34,590 bases of DNA from a virus: positions 1 through 34,590 of IMG/VR virus record IMGVR_UViG_3300020459_000039. One strand, given 5' to 3'. A model generated the notes under the pieces. That model did not search any database. It was not told the origin of the DNA and was given only the letters and a program-made list of their open reading frames with translations. Made by a program: the position numbers and the translations under genes. Below are positions 1 through 8,210 of the stretch, one piece after another. Position 1 is the first letter of the stretch, and each line of letters opens with the position of its first letter.

Positions 1-2
1 AT

Positions 3-338
3 GATGAGCAGAAATGCAAACCAATTCCAGAGGGTTATCATGTGATGCCAGATGGTATGCTGATGAAAGGTAAGAAACACAGTGTAAAAGAAGGTGCAGC
101 ATGGACAAAGAAAGCAGGAAAAAATAAAGAAGGTGGTTTAAATGAGAAAGGGAGAAAGTCTTATGAGAGAGACAATCCTGGTTCTGACTTAAAAGCACCA
201 AGCAAGAAGAAAGGTAATAAGCGAAGAGCAAGTTTCTGTGCTAGAATGAAAGGTATGAAGAAGAAGTTGACAAGTGCGAAGACTGCTAGGGATCCTGACA
301 GTCGTATAAACAAGTCACTTCGTGCTTGGAACTGTTAA
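3..338 (+). CDS. Basic DUF6321-like phage protein, 5' end outside the window
   Basis: The frame is open to the left edge (reading DEQKCKPIPEGYHVMPDG from base 3), so the true start probably lies upstream; the GTG at 42 and ATG at 45 are only internal candidates. The visible protein is very rich in Lys and Arg. It carries GGLNEKGRKSYER, a central basic stretch, RRASFCARMKGMK and a C-terminal SLRAWNC. This spacing of GLN.KGR.SY, FCARM.GM and a final L..W.C matches a small phage and bacterial family I know as DUF6321, of unknown function. Its charge suggests nucleic-acid or virion-core association, which is inference only. It ends 16 bases before the next start and lies upstream of the terminase gene. 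Family call fairly good, number from memory. Confidence 0.7.
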   Translation, partial: DEQKCKPIPEGYHVMPDGMLMKGKKHSVKEGAAWTKKAGKNKEGGLNEKGRKSYERDNPGSDLKAPSKKKGNKRRASFCARMKGMKKKLTSAKTARDPDSRINKSLRAWNC

Positions 339-354
339 TTATAGGAGACTAAAT

Positions 355-510
355 ATGTCTAGAGTTCAAGAATTGCAAGCAGAACTTAGAGTTCTGGAAG
401 CATTTAATGAAACAACTCGTGCAACTATTCTACGCTCTATGCTAGAATACGAAATCAAAGCAGAGGAAAAGTCTCATGTCAACAGTTTGCGAAGACCGAT
501 TAGATCCTGA
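355..510 (+). CDS. 51-aa hypothetical protein
   Basis: The ATG at 355 follows a good ribosome-binding site (AGGAGA at 343-348), so it is preferred over the in-frame ATG at 322, which overlaps the upstream gene and has no such site. The product starts MSRVQELQAELRVLEAF and is mostly predicted helix with many Leu, Glu and Arg, compatible with a short coiled coil. No family is recognised. Its last 35 bases overlap the next small gene (start 476) in another frame, so the two are probably translationally coupled. Confidence 0.6.
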   Translation: MSRVQELQAELRVLEAFNETTRATILRSMLEYEIKAEEKSHVNSLRRPIRS

Positions 511-640
511 TTGGAAGGATTACGAAGGTGTGATAGGATATGATCCTATGACCCACAAGTTCCATGTTCAATTGAATCACCACTCACATTGGTTTGATGA
601 CAAGAAATCTGCAAGAAGATATTTAAAAGATAATAAATGA
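476..640 (+). CDS. 54-aa hypothetical protein
   Basis: A short frame from ATG 476 to TGA 638-640. AGAGGAAAAG lies just upstream as a ribosome-binding site. The product begins MSTVCEDRLDPDWKDYEGVIGYDP and continues with a His-rich stretch (QLNHHSHWFDD) and a basic end (KKSARRYLKDNK). The stop overlaps the next start in ATGA, the coupling used by most real gene pairs in this window. It is acidic at the N-terminus and basic at the C-terminus. I do not recognise a family; D/W/Y-rich small proteins like this are common near cyanophage terminase genes. Function unknown. Confidence 0.6.
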   Translation: MSTVCEDRLDPDWKDYEGVIGYDPMTHKFHVQLNHHSHWFDDKKSARRYLKDNK

Positions 641-1215
641 TTTGTGAAATTTATGATGATAAGTTTGATGCAAAATACTTGCACGAACTTTATGATTTAG
701 TACAGAATAAGTTAAGATATAGAGCTTCTAATGTAGCGAACTCACATACGTGGCCATACCACCAACAAGGTAGTCACAGACTTTTTGGTTCGACAATTTT
801 CAGTAGGAGTCATCCTAATTTTATAGACTATGTTGACAATGTACATGCTAAAAATTTTTATAGCATGTTTGAGTTTCTATGTGAATTGATAAATGTCAAT
901 ACTAGAAATGTCTACTTAAAGAGAATAGATGTCAATCTACAACACTCTGGATGTGATGGGTCATTACATATAGATTCTGAAGGTCCTACAGATAAGTCTG
1001 GTCATACTATAATGGTAATGCCTAATCCAGTATGGAAAGATGAGTGGGGTGGTAAGTTCCAAATCTTTAATGAAGATAAGACTGAAATGTTAGAAGAACA
1101 TGATTATGTGCCAGGTAGAATAATTATCTTCCCATCCCATTTACCACATAGAGGATTAGGTCCTATGGAACCCCATCTCTATAGATACAGTATAGTATTC
1201 GGAGTAGTATTCTAA
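637..1215 (+). CDS. 2OG-Fe(II) oxygenase (prolyl 4-hydroxylase-like)
   Basis: A 192-residue protein with the double-stranded beta-helix signature of 2-oxoglutarate/Fe(II) oxygenases. The iron ligands are H111-x-D113 (LHIDSEG) and H171 (LPHRG). R183 in YRYSIVFG is the expected 2-oxoglutarate-binding Arg. PGRIIIFPSHLPHRG is the usual strand before the distal His. Such enzymes hydroxylate or demethylate proteins, nucleic acids or small molecules; the substrate here cannot be told. Single-domain oxygenases of this size are frequent in cyanophages. It overlaps the preceding microprotein by 4 bases (ATGA) and the terminase gene by 1 (TAATG). It is the first of three such proteins in the window, each from a different subfamily. 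Confidence 0.85.
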   Translation: MICEIYDDKFDAKYLHELYDLVQNKLRYRASNVANSHTWPYHQQGSHRLFGSTIFSRSHPNFIDYVDNVHAKNFYSMFEFLCELINVNTRNVYLKRIDVNLQHSGCDGSLHIDSEGPTDKSGHTIMVMPNPVWKDEWGGKFQIFNEDKTEMLEEHDYVPGRIIIFPSHLPHRGLGPMEPHLYRYSIVFGVVF

Positions 1216-2897
1216 TGTCAACCGATGCATATCTAGGCAACCCCAATCTTAAAAAAGTTGGGACTGCAATTAATTTTACTCAGCATCAAGTACAGGAATA
1301 CCTCAAGTGCAAAGAGGATCCTGTATATTTTGCTAGGAATTATATTAAGATTATATCTCTTGATGAAGGTATAGTCCCTTTTAAGATGTGGGATTTTCAA
1401 GAAGAACTTATAGAATCATTTCACGAACATAGATTTAATATAGCAAAACTACCAAGACAGACTGGTAAGTCTACTACTTGCGTATCATACCTTTTACACT
1501 ATATACTTTTTAATGATAACGTTAACGTTGGTATTCTTGCTAACAAGTTATCTACTGCTAGAGATTTACTTGGTAGATTACAACTAGCATACGAACAATT
1601 ACCTCTTTGGATACAACAAGGTATTGTCGTTTATAACAAAGGAAGTATGGAGTTAGAGAATGGATCAAAGATTCTCGCTGCATCTACTTCAGCATCTGCT
1701 GTCCGAGGTATGTCGTTCAACATCATCTTCCTCGATGAGTTTGCGTTTATACCTAACCATATTGCAGAACAATTCTTTAGTTCCGTTTATCCTACTATTA
1801 CTTCTGGTACATCCACAAAAGTCATCATTATTTCCACACCAAATGGAATGAACCATTTCTATAAGTTATGGGTAGATGCACAGAAAGGTAGAAATGGATA
1901 TGCTTGGTCTGAAGTACATTGGTCAAAAGTGCCAGGTAGAGATGCGAAGTGGAAAGAGACAACTATTGCTAATACATCTGAACGACAGTTCACACAGGAG
2001 TTTGAGTGTGAATTCTTAGGATCTGTTGATACTCTAATCACTGCATCTAAACTTAGAACACTGACCTATGACGATATTTTAACAACAAATGGATCTCTCG
2101 ACATATATGAAAATCCTATATCTAACCATGATTATATTATATGTGTGGACGTATCTCGTGGTCTCGCACAGGATTACTCTGCCTTTGTGGTGATAGATAT
2201 TACTCACGCACCATGGAGATTAGTAGCAAAGTATAGAGATAAGAATGTTAGACCAATGCTATTTCCTAACGTTATCTACAACGTCGCAACAAATTATAAT
2301 AAAGCACATGTATTGATAGAGGTCAATGATATAGGAGAAGCAGTTGCTTCAAGTTTATTTTACGATATAGAATATGAAAATGTATTGATGTGTGCTATGC
2401 GTGGTAGAGCAGGGCAAATAGTTGGACAGGGATTCTCAGGTAACAAAACACAGATGGGTGTGAAGATGAGTAAGACTGTCAAAGCACAAGGATGTTCAAA
2501 CCTCAAGACATTAATAGAAGATGATAAGTTACTTGTTAAGGATTATAACATCGTAGCAGAGTTGACTACATTCATACAAAATAAGCAATCATTTGAAGCA
2601 GATGAAGGGTATAATGATGATCTTGTAATGTGTTTGGTTATCTTTGCTTGGTTAGTGCAACAGGAATATTTTAAAGAATTAACAGATCAAGACATTAGAA
2701 GAAGGATATATGAAGAGCAAAAGAACCAGATAGAACAAGATATGGCACCATTTGGTTTTATAGTGGATGGGTTAGAAGATGAAACTATAGTTGATGATAG
2801 TGGAACTGTTTGGAGTATTGATATGAACGAGTCAGATCAGGAGAAATGGAAGTTAGATGAGTATGGTGACCGTAGTTATATGTGGGACTATAAGTAA
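1215..2897 (+). CDS. 17: Terminase large subunit gp17
   Basis: This 560-residue protein is the DNA-packaging motor that translocates phage DNA into the prohead at the portal and cuts it. ATPase domain: Walker A RQTGKST (81-87), Walker B IIFLDE with D174/E175, and the coupling motif STPNG (207-211). The C-terminal RNase H-like nuclease has the acidic set D312 (ICVDVSRG), E369 (VLIEVND) and D468/D469 (GYNDDLVM), matching D401, E458 and D542 of T4 gp17. Length is near T4 (610). The start overlaps the oxygenase stop in TAATG. The small terminase subunit gp16 is not in the window and should lie upstream. A late-type promoter follows the gene. Confidence 0.97.
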   Translation: MSTDAYLGNPNLKKVGTAINFTQHQVQEYLKCKEDPVYFARNYIKIISLDEGIVPFKMWDFQEELIESFHEHRFNIAKLPRQTGKSTTCVSYLLHYILFNDNVNVGILANKLSTARDLLGRLQLAYEQLPLWIQQGIVVYNKGSMELENGSKILAASTSASAVRGMSFNIIFLDEFAFIPNHIAEQFFSSVYPTITSGTSTKVIIISTPNGMNHFYKLWVDAQKGRNGYAWSEVHWSKVPGRDAKWKETTIANTSERQFTQEFECEFLGSVDTLITASKLRTLTYDDILTTNGSLDIYENPISNHDYIICVDVSRGLAQDYSAFVVIDITHAPWRLVAKYRDKNVRPMLFPNVIYNVATNYNKAHVLIEVNDIGEAVASSLFYDIEYENVLMCAMRGRAGQIVGQGFSGNKTQMGVKMSKTVKAQGCSNLKTLIEDDKLLVKDYNIVAELTTFIQNKQSFEADEGYNDDLVMCLVIFAWLVQQEYFKELTDQDIRRRIYEEQKNQIEQDMAPFGFIVDGLEDETIVDDSGTVWSIDMNESDQEKWKLDEYGDRSYMWDYK

Positions 2898-2910
2898 AGA
2901 AAGACCTTTT

Positions 2911-2918
2911 TCTAAATA
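2911..2918 (+). promoter_or_regulatory. Late promoter octamer before gp18
   Basis: TCTAAATA in the 60-base gap between gp17 and gp18, 40 bases before the gp18 start. It differs from the T4 gp55-dependent late consensus TATAAATA at one position. T4 late promoters need only this -10 element. Its position before a structural gene and the presence of gp55 in the window support the call. Confidence 0.6.
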
Positions 2919-2957
2919 ATATTAGACAAAAATTAATTTATCTGACGGAGTAATCGC

Positions 2958-4955
2958 ATGGCAAGCACGCTTCTATCTCCAGGAGTTGAGATCCAAGAAA
3001 GGGATTTAACACTTGGGTCGATTGAGACGGTTGAAGTAAACGTAGGTGCAATAGCAGGAGCATTTAGTAAAGGACCTGTTTTAACACCTGTACGTATATC
3101 CACCGAAGCTCAACTAATAGAAATATTCGGAGAACCAGCAGAGGGCAATGCAACTAGTTGGTGGACTGCAGCAAGTTTTCTACAGTACGGTGGAGTACTA
3201 GACGTTGTTCGTGTAGCAACAAGTGGACAGTTAACAGCATCTGATGATTCTGTAACTTCCCCATATCTTCTTTCCATTCCAACGAAAGATGTATACGAGG
3301 CAACATACTACAGTGCAACAGCTAACCCATTCAAATGGGCATCTGTTAATCCTGGCGTAGAATCAAACGCAGTAAGAGTTGGTGTAATAGACAAAGGTGC
3401 TGATGTAACGTTAACCCTTGACGGTGCATTATCAGTAACAACAGTAGGTACACAAGTACAAACTACAAGTGGTAACGCTGGCGGTGCCAAGTCAGGTTAC
3501 ATTTACGCATGGGATTCAGCAAGCAATAAGGTTTCTCTTATTACTTCTGACACATGGACAACTACCGATCAGATTGAAAATGGTGTTACTGACCTTAACG
3601 TAACTGCTAATGTTGAGTGGTACGACCAACAGGAAGTATTCACTGGACTTAAGTGGGCATCTATTGCTCCTAGACCTGGCACATCTCCTTATGTTGGAGA
3701 CCGTGGTGGTGCTAACGATGAAATGCATATCGCAGTTTGGGATGCTACTGGTGCAATTACTGGTAAACCAAATACACTTCTTGAGAAGCATACATATGTT
3801 TCTAAGTCAAACAATGCAAAGACTTCATCTGGTTCTGTAAACTACTACCCAACAGTTATACTTGACAAGTCAAGTTACATCTATTGGGGTTCTCACGAAA
3901 CAGATGTATATGATGTAAGTGCTAATCAAGCTGCTACTGGTGGTAACATTGCTGGTACAAACAATGCTGGTAGTGCATCTACAGAAACATTTGATCTGTT
4001 TGCTGCTCCTAAGACTTACACTTTCCAAAAAGGTGCTGAGACATTAGCTGCAACATCAGGTGAGATCATCACTGGACTTGCAGAGTTCGCTGACACTGAG
4101 ACTTTAGATATTGATTATCTACTTATGGGTCCTGGTGACGCAGCAAGTAAAACTAACACACAAGCAATTGCTACACAGGTTCTTTCAATCTGTGCTGCTA
4201 GAAAAGATTGCGTTGGTTTCTTATCTCCTTACAGAGGAGACGTTGTTGGAGTTACAAGTTCAACAATGCAAACAAACAATGTAGTTAGTTTCTATTCTAA
4301 TATGGCATCCACATCATTCGGTGTGTTTGACAATGGATGGAAATACATCTACGACAGATTTGCTGACAAGTATCGTTACGTTCCTCTTAACGGAGACGTT
4401 GCAGGATTATGTTCTAGCGTAACTGCAAACGGTACTCCATGGTTCTCTCCAGCAGGATTGAATCGTGGTGCAATTAGAGGTGCTATCAAACTAGCATACT
4501 CACCAACTAAATCCGAAAGAGATACACTGTATCAAAAGAGAATCAATCCAGTAACCAGTTTACCTGGTCAAGGTATTGTTCTTTTCGGAGACAAAACTGC
4601 TCTCGCTTCACCATCTGCATTTGATCGCATCAATGTTAGACGTCTATTCAATGTGATAGAAAAGACAATCGGCAACGCTGCGAAGGGAGTCCTTTTTGAA
4701 CTTAACGATGAGTTCACACGTAACAACTTTAAGAATGTTGTTGAACCATACCTTAGAGGCATTCAAGCCGAAAGAGGTATCACTGATTTCTTAGTTGTGT
4801 GTGACGGTACCAATAACACTGGTGCAATCATTGACGCGAATGAGTTTAAGGCAGATTTTTATATCAAGCCTGCACGCTCAATCAACTTTATCACACTGAC
4901 TTTCGTAGCGACACGCACTGGCGTATCGTTTGAAGAAGTCGTCCCCCGCAGATAA
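2958..4955 (+). CDS. 18: Contractile tail sheath protein gp18
   Basis: This 665-residue protein (T4 gp18 is 659) forms the sheath around the tail tube and contracts on infection. The N-terminus LLSPGVEIQERDLT is the hallmark of sheath proteins. The C-terminal part, from about residue 520 (YQKRINPVTSLPGQGIVLFG) through INVRRLFNVIEKTI and EPYLRGIQAERGI to the end, is the conserved sheath core. The middle, about 200-400, is Ser/Thr/Gly-rich and probably forms surface domains that vary between phages. GGAG at 2946-2949 is the ribosome-binding site. It follows a late promoter and precedes gp19 by 18 bases. Confidence 0.97.
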   Translation: MASTLLSPGVEIQERDLTLGSIETVEVNVGAIAGAFSKGPVLTPVRISTEAQLIEIFGEPAEGNATSWWTAASFLQYGGVLDVVRVATSGQLTASDDSVTSPYLLSIPTKDVYEATYYSATANPFKWASVNPGVESNAVRVGVIDKGADVTLTLDGALSVTTVGTQVQTTSGNAGGAKSGYIYAWDSASNKVSLITSDTWTTTDQIENGVTDLNVTANVEWYDQQEVFTGLKWASIAPRPGTSPYVGDRGGANDEMHIAVWDATGAITGKPNTLLEKHTYVSKSNNAKTSSGSVNYYPTVILDKSSYIYWGSHETDVYDVSANQAATGGNIAGTNNAGSASTETFDLFAAPKTYTFQKGAETLAATSGEIITGLAEFADTETLDIDYLLMGPGDAASKTNTQAIATQVLSICAARKDCVGFLSPYRGDVVGVTSSTMQTNNVVSFYSNMASTSFGVFDNGWKYIYDRFADKYRYVPLNGDVAGLCSSVTANGTPWFSPAGLNRGAIRGAIKLAYSPTKSERDTLYQKRINPVTSLPGQGIVLFGDKTALASPSAFDRINVRRLFNVIEKTIGNAAKGVLFELNDEFTRNNFKNVVEPYLRGIQAERGITDFLVVCDGTNNTGAIIDANEFKADFYIKPARSINFITLTFVATRTGVSFEEVVPRR

Positions 4956-4973
4956 TTAACGGAGCAATTAACA

Positions 4974-5555
4974 ATGTCAACAGCATTAGGTCTTTTATCC
5001 TTTCAAAAAGCGATTAAGGGTGGTGTTCGTCCTAATCTCTTCCAAGTAAACCACGGTTTTCCAACTGGGGTAACTCCACCATCAATCACAGAAGTGCAAG
5101 GTGGAGAGGTTGCTTACATGTGTAAGGCAGCTGCATTACCAGCAACAAACGTAGGAACAGTCGAACTTCCTTTTCGTGGACGTGTAATCAAAGTACCTGG
5201 CGACAGAACTTATGAAACATGGACAGCAACATTCTATATGGACGATGCATTTGAATTACGTTCTGCATATGAGAAGTGGATCGAACTTACTAACGGAGTT
5301 GACACTAACACTGCAGTTGCAGATGTAACAACTGGTGGTATCTTAGAAGATATAACAGTTGCACAGTTGAACAAGTTTGGTGGTAACGCTACAGAATTAG
5401 AAGTAATCAGAGAATACAAATTATTCGCTGGATTCCCTGTAAGTGTATCTCAGGTATCAGTTGCATACGACAACAACGATTCTTATGAAGAGTTCGATGT
5501 TGAGTTCGCATATCAGTACCATACATCTACTGGTGGAAATAACGAGGTTATATAA
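4974..5555 (+). CDS. 19: Tail tube protein gp19
   Basis: This 193-residue protein builds the inner tail tube. The pattern CKAAALPATNVGTVELPFRG, then VPGDRTYETW and FYMDDAFELRSAYEKW, is typical of the T4 gp19 family and recurs in the gp3-like protein at 13775. T4 gp19 is slightly smaller (163). GGAG occurs just upstream of ATG 4974, in an 18-base gap after gp18, so sheath and tube are probably made from one late transcript. A second late octamer lies just after the gene. Confidence 0.95.
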   Translation: MSTALGLLSFQKAIKGGVRPNLFQVNHGFPTGVTPPSITEVQGGEVAYMCKAAALPATNVGTVELPFRGRVIKVPGDRTYETWTATFYMDDAFELRSAYEKWIELTNGVDTNTAVADVTTGGILEDITVAQLNKFGGNATELEVIREYKLFAGFPVSVSQVSVAYDNNDSYEEFDVEFAYQYHTSTGGNNEVI

Positions 5556-5559
5556 CCTA

Positions 5560-5567
5560 ACTAAATA
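5560..5567 (+). promoter_or_regulatory. Late promoter octamer before gp20
   Basis: ACTAAATA in the 37-base gap between gp19 and gp20, two differences from T4 TATAAATA. It is followed by GTC, as is the perfect octamer at 10730. The position 26 bases before the portal gene fits a late promoter. Confidence 0.5.
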
Positions 5568-5592
5568 GTCAGGTAAAGGAACCTAACATATT

Positions 5593-7206
5593 ATGGCAGA
5601 GTTATTCGGTTTCTCGTTTAATAAGAAGGAGACAAAGGGGAAGGCACCTTCCCCTATCCAACCTTCGAGTGACGATGGAGCTACAAGTTATATTGCTGGA
5701 GGTTACTATGGTCAGTATCTTGACCTAGACGGTAATTTCAAGACCGAATACGATATGGTGAAAAAATATCGTGAGATGGCTATGCATCCAGAAGTGGATG
5801 AAGCGATTGAAGATATTATCCATGAGGCAATTGTTGCTGATCAGAACGATAGTCCTGTTCAAGTCAACCTTGACAACCTTGAAGTTAGCGATAGTGTGAA
5901 GAACATGATTCGCGAGGAGTTTGATTATGTTAAAAATTTATTAGCATTCGATAGTAAAGCTCATGAAATGTTCCGCAGATGGTACATTGATGGGCGTTTA
6001 TATTATCATAAAGTCATTGATTTAGATGCACCACAAGAAGGTATTAAAGAATTAAGATATATTGATCCACATAAGATAAAGAAAGTAAGACAGATAACAA
6101 AACCAAAAACTGCTGATGAGTTTATGAAGTACGACTTCGGTAAAGGCGAAGAGTATTTCCTATACAACCCAAAAGGTTTAAATAACACCTCTGCTAATAG
6201 CGGAATTAGAATAGCAAAAGACGCAATCACTTATGTGGTGTCTGGATTGATGGATACTAATAGAAATATTGTACTATCTTATTTGCATAAGGGTATAAAG
6301 GTCCTTAATCAACTTAGAATGATTGAAGATTCACTTGTAATTTACAGGATATCCAGAGCACCAGAGCGTAGAATATTTTATATTGACGTAGGTAATCTTC
6401 CAAAAGTAAAAGCGGAACAATATCTTCGTGAGGTAATGGGTCGTTATAGAAACAAATTAGTATATGATGCTAACACTGGAGAGATAAGAGACGATAGAAA
6501 ATACATGTCAATGATGGAAGACTTCTGGTTACCACGTAGAGAAGGTGGTAGAGGAACTGAAATCACTACATTGCCAGGTGGTCAGAACCTTGGAGAATTG
6601 ACAGACGTGCAATATTTCCAAACAAAACTTTACAAAGCGTTAAATGTTCCTGCTGGTAGATTAGAAAGTGGCACTTCATTTAACATCGGTAGATCATCTG
6701 AGATCACTAGAGATGAATTAAAGTTCACTAAGTTTGTAGGTAAACTACGTAAGAAGTTCAGTGACATCTTCCAAGATACATTGAAAACACAGTTGATCTT
6801 AAAGAGTGTTATCACTCCTGAGGATTGGGATGACATGAAGGAGCATATTCAATATGACTATCTTTATGACAATCACTTTACAGAACTTAAGAATCTTGAA
6901 ATGATGACTGAGAAACTCAATGTCATTGCTGCCATGGATCCTTATGTTGGTAAATATTTCTCCACTACATACATCCGTTCTGAAATTCTTGGACACACTG
7001 AGAAACAGATGGAAGAGATGGATGTTGATATGGAAGATGATATAAAAAGCGGAAGAGTTCTTGACCCTCTAGATCAAACAGGTTTTGAAGGAGATCAGTT
7101 AGCTGCTGATTCAGAAAATCTTGCATTAGATCAGGAGTTAAAGAAGGCACAAATCAAGCAAGCAAAGCAACCTCCGCAAACTCAAAACGGTAACGGTAAT
7201 AAATAA
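5593..7206 (+). CDS. 20: Portal vertex protein gp20
   Basis: This 537-residue protein (T4 gp20 is 524) forms the dodecameric portal through which DNA enters and leaves the head and on which the prohead starts. Recognisable parts are the N-terminal MVKKYREMAMHPEVDEAIEDI, the region GLMDTNRNIVLSYLHKGIK, the core RIFYIDVGNLPKVKAEQYL, and FWLPRREGGRGTEITTLPGG followed by ALNVPAGRLE. The C-terminus is rich in Gln, Lys and Asn (about 505-537) and likely disordered. The region is widely used as a cyanophage marker. The ATG at 5593 has AAAGGA about a dozen bases upstream. It is followed by the gp67-like gene, as in T4. Confidence 0.96.
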   Translation: MAELFGFSFNKKETKGKAPSPIQPSSDDGATSYIAGGYYGQYLDLDGNFKTEYDMVKKYREMAMHPEVDEAIEDIIHEAIVADQNDSPVQVNLDNLEVSDSVKNMIREEFDYVKNLLAFDSKAHEMFRRWYIDGRLYYHKVIDLDAPQEGIKELRYIDPHKIKKVRQITKPKTADEFMKYDFGKGEEYFLYNPKGLNNTSANSGIRIAKDAITYVVSGLMDTNRNIVLSYLHKGIKVLNQLRMIEDSLVIYRISRAPERRIFYIDVGNLPKVKAEQYLREVMGRYRNKLVYDANTGEIRDDRKYMSMMEDFWLPRREGGRGTEITTLPGGQNLGELTDVQYFQTKLYKALNVPAGRLESGTSFNIGRSSEITRDELKFTKFVGKLRKKFSDIFQDTLKTQLILKSVITPEDWDDMKEHIQYDYLYDNHFTELKNLEMMTEKLNVIAAMDPYVGKYFSTTYIRSEILGHTEKQMEEMDVDMEDDIKSGRVLDPLDQTGFEGDQLAADSENLALDQELKKAQIKQAKQPPQTQNGNGNK

Positions 7207-7226
7207 ATCTAGACAAAGAATATATT

Positions 7227-7502
7227 ATGGCTACACAGGAACGAGAAATCGTAGATCTACTTTGGGATGGTGGACAGGCAGATGCCTTAGACAAACTCAA
7301 AGATATGCTGCAAGTAAAAGCTGCAGCAGCAGTTGATGCAAGCAAATTAGATGTTGCAAATAGAATGTTTCCGCATGTCCCTGATGAGGGAAATGTAAAT
7401 TCTAGAGAGACAGGTCTTCCTCCAGAAGGCGAAGCATCTCCAGAAGAAACAGCGGAGGTAATTAACCGCAACGTCGAACCCGACCAAGAGGAAACCAACT
7501 GA
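7227..7502 (+). CDS. 67: Prohead core protein, gp67-like
   Basis: A 91-residue acidic protein between portal gp20 and protease gp21, the place of gp67 in T4. The first 50 residues (LLWDGGQADALDKLKDML, KAAAAVDASKLDVANRMF) follow the T4 gp67 pattern: short helix, then KLF-type helix, then a K..IA..F helix. The rest is a disordered Glu/Pro tail, like the acidic T4 tail. Small core proteins of this kind fill the prohead scaffold and are degraded by gp21. The call rests on position plus weak similarity; gp68 is the alternative. A possible weak late octamer (AATAAATA, 7199-7206) precedes it. The stop overlaps gp21 in TGATG. Confidence 0.7.
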   Translation: MATQEREIVDLLWDGGQADALDKLKDMLQVKAAAAVDASKLDVANRMFPHVPDEGNVNSRETGLPPEGEASPEETAEVINRNVEPDQEETN

Positions 7503-8149
7503 TGAAGTTAATCACGGAACAAATTGAACCCGTTGAAATTCTTGTAGAAGAAAAAGACGGTAAGAAAGACACCTATATTAAGGGTGTGTTTTTACAGACC
7601 GAGATTACTAATCGTAATGGACGTATGTACAAGTTTGGTACTATGAATCGTGAGGTTCAAAAGTACAACGAAGATTTCATCAAACGCGGAAGAGCTCTTG
7701 GTGAACTTGGACATCCAGATGGTCCTACCATCAATTTGGATCGTGTGTCGCATAAGATAGTTGAACTACAACCAGAAGGTCATAACTTTATTGGTAAGGC
7801 AAAACTACTTGAAACCCCAATGGGTAAGATCGCAAAGAGCTTGCTAGAGGAAGGGGTGCAACTTGGTGTTTCATCCAGAGGATTAGGTTCTTTGAAAAAA
7901 GAGAACGCTGTCTCTGTTGTTGCCGACGACTTTGTTCTCTCTACAGCAGCAGATATAGTTGCTGATCCATCCGCACCTGACGCTTTCGTTGAAGGCATCA
8001 TGGAAGGTAGGGAATGGACACTTGTAGATGGCAAGATAAAAGAAGCACAAATTGAAGCAATCCAACAGTCTTTGGATAACGCTCCCTCATATGAGGAACT
8101 TGCACAAAGAAAGCTCCGTGCTTTCGAGCAATTACTCAGAAGCTTGTGA
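7502..8149 (+). CDS. 21: Prohead core protease gp21
   Basis: This 215-residue serine protease (T4 gp21 is 212) matures the prohead by cleaving scaffold and capsid proteins. The family features are NRNGRMYKFGTM (37-48), GELGHPDGP with the catalytic His H71, and GVQLGVSSRGLGSL with the catalytic Ser at S124 or S125. These fit the herpesvirus-like assemblin fold. The start ATG overlaps the stop of the gp67-like gene, so the two are coupled. A perfect late promoter octamer follows the stop. A target site of the expected LxE type is visible in gp23. Confidence 0.94.
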   Translation: MKLITEQIEPVEILVEEKDGKKDTYIKGVFLQTEITNRNGRMYKFGTMNREVQKYNEDFIKRGRALGELGHPDGPTINLDRVSHKIVELQPEGHNFIGKAKLLETPMGKIAKSLLEEGVQLGVSSRGLGSLKKENAVSVVADDFVLSTAADIVADPSAPDAFVEGIMEGREWTLVDGKIKEAQIEAIQQSLDNAPSYEELAQRKLRAFEQLLRSL

Positions 8150-8151
8150 TT

Positions 8152-8159
8152 TATAAATA
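8152..8159 (+). promoter_or_regulatory. Late promoter octamer before gp22
   Basis: TATAAATA, identical to the T4 late consensus, in the 61-base gap between gp21 and gp22 and 52 bases before gp22. It would drive scaffold and major capsid synthesis, the two most abundant head proteins. Confidence 0.8.
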
Positions 8160-8210
8160 ATTAATATTAAATCTTAAAGCAGTCTAATTTATCCGTTAAG
8201 GAGTACGTAA

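Noticed and set aside
7199-7206. Late promoter AATAAATA before the gp67-like gene
   Set aside because: Lies in the Asn/Lys codons and stop of gp20; could occur by chance, so it is only mentioned.
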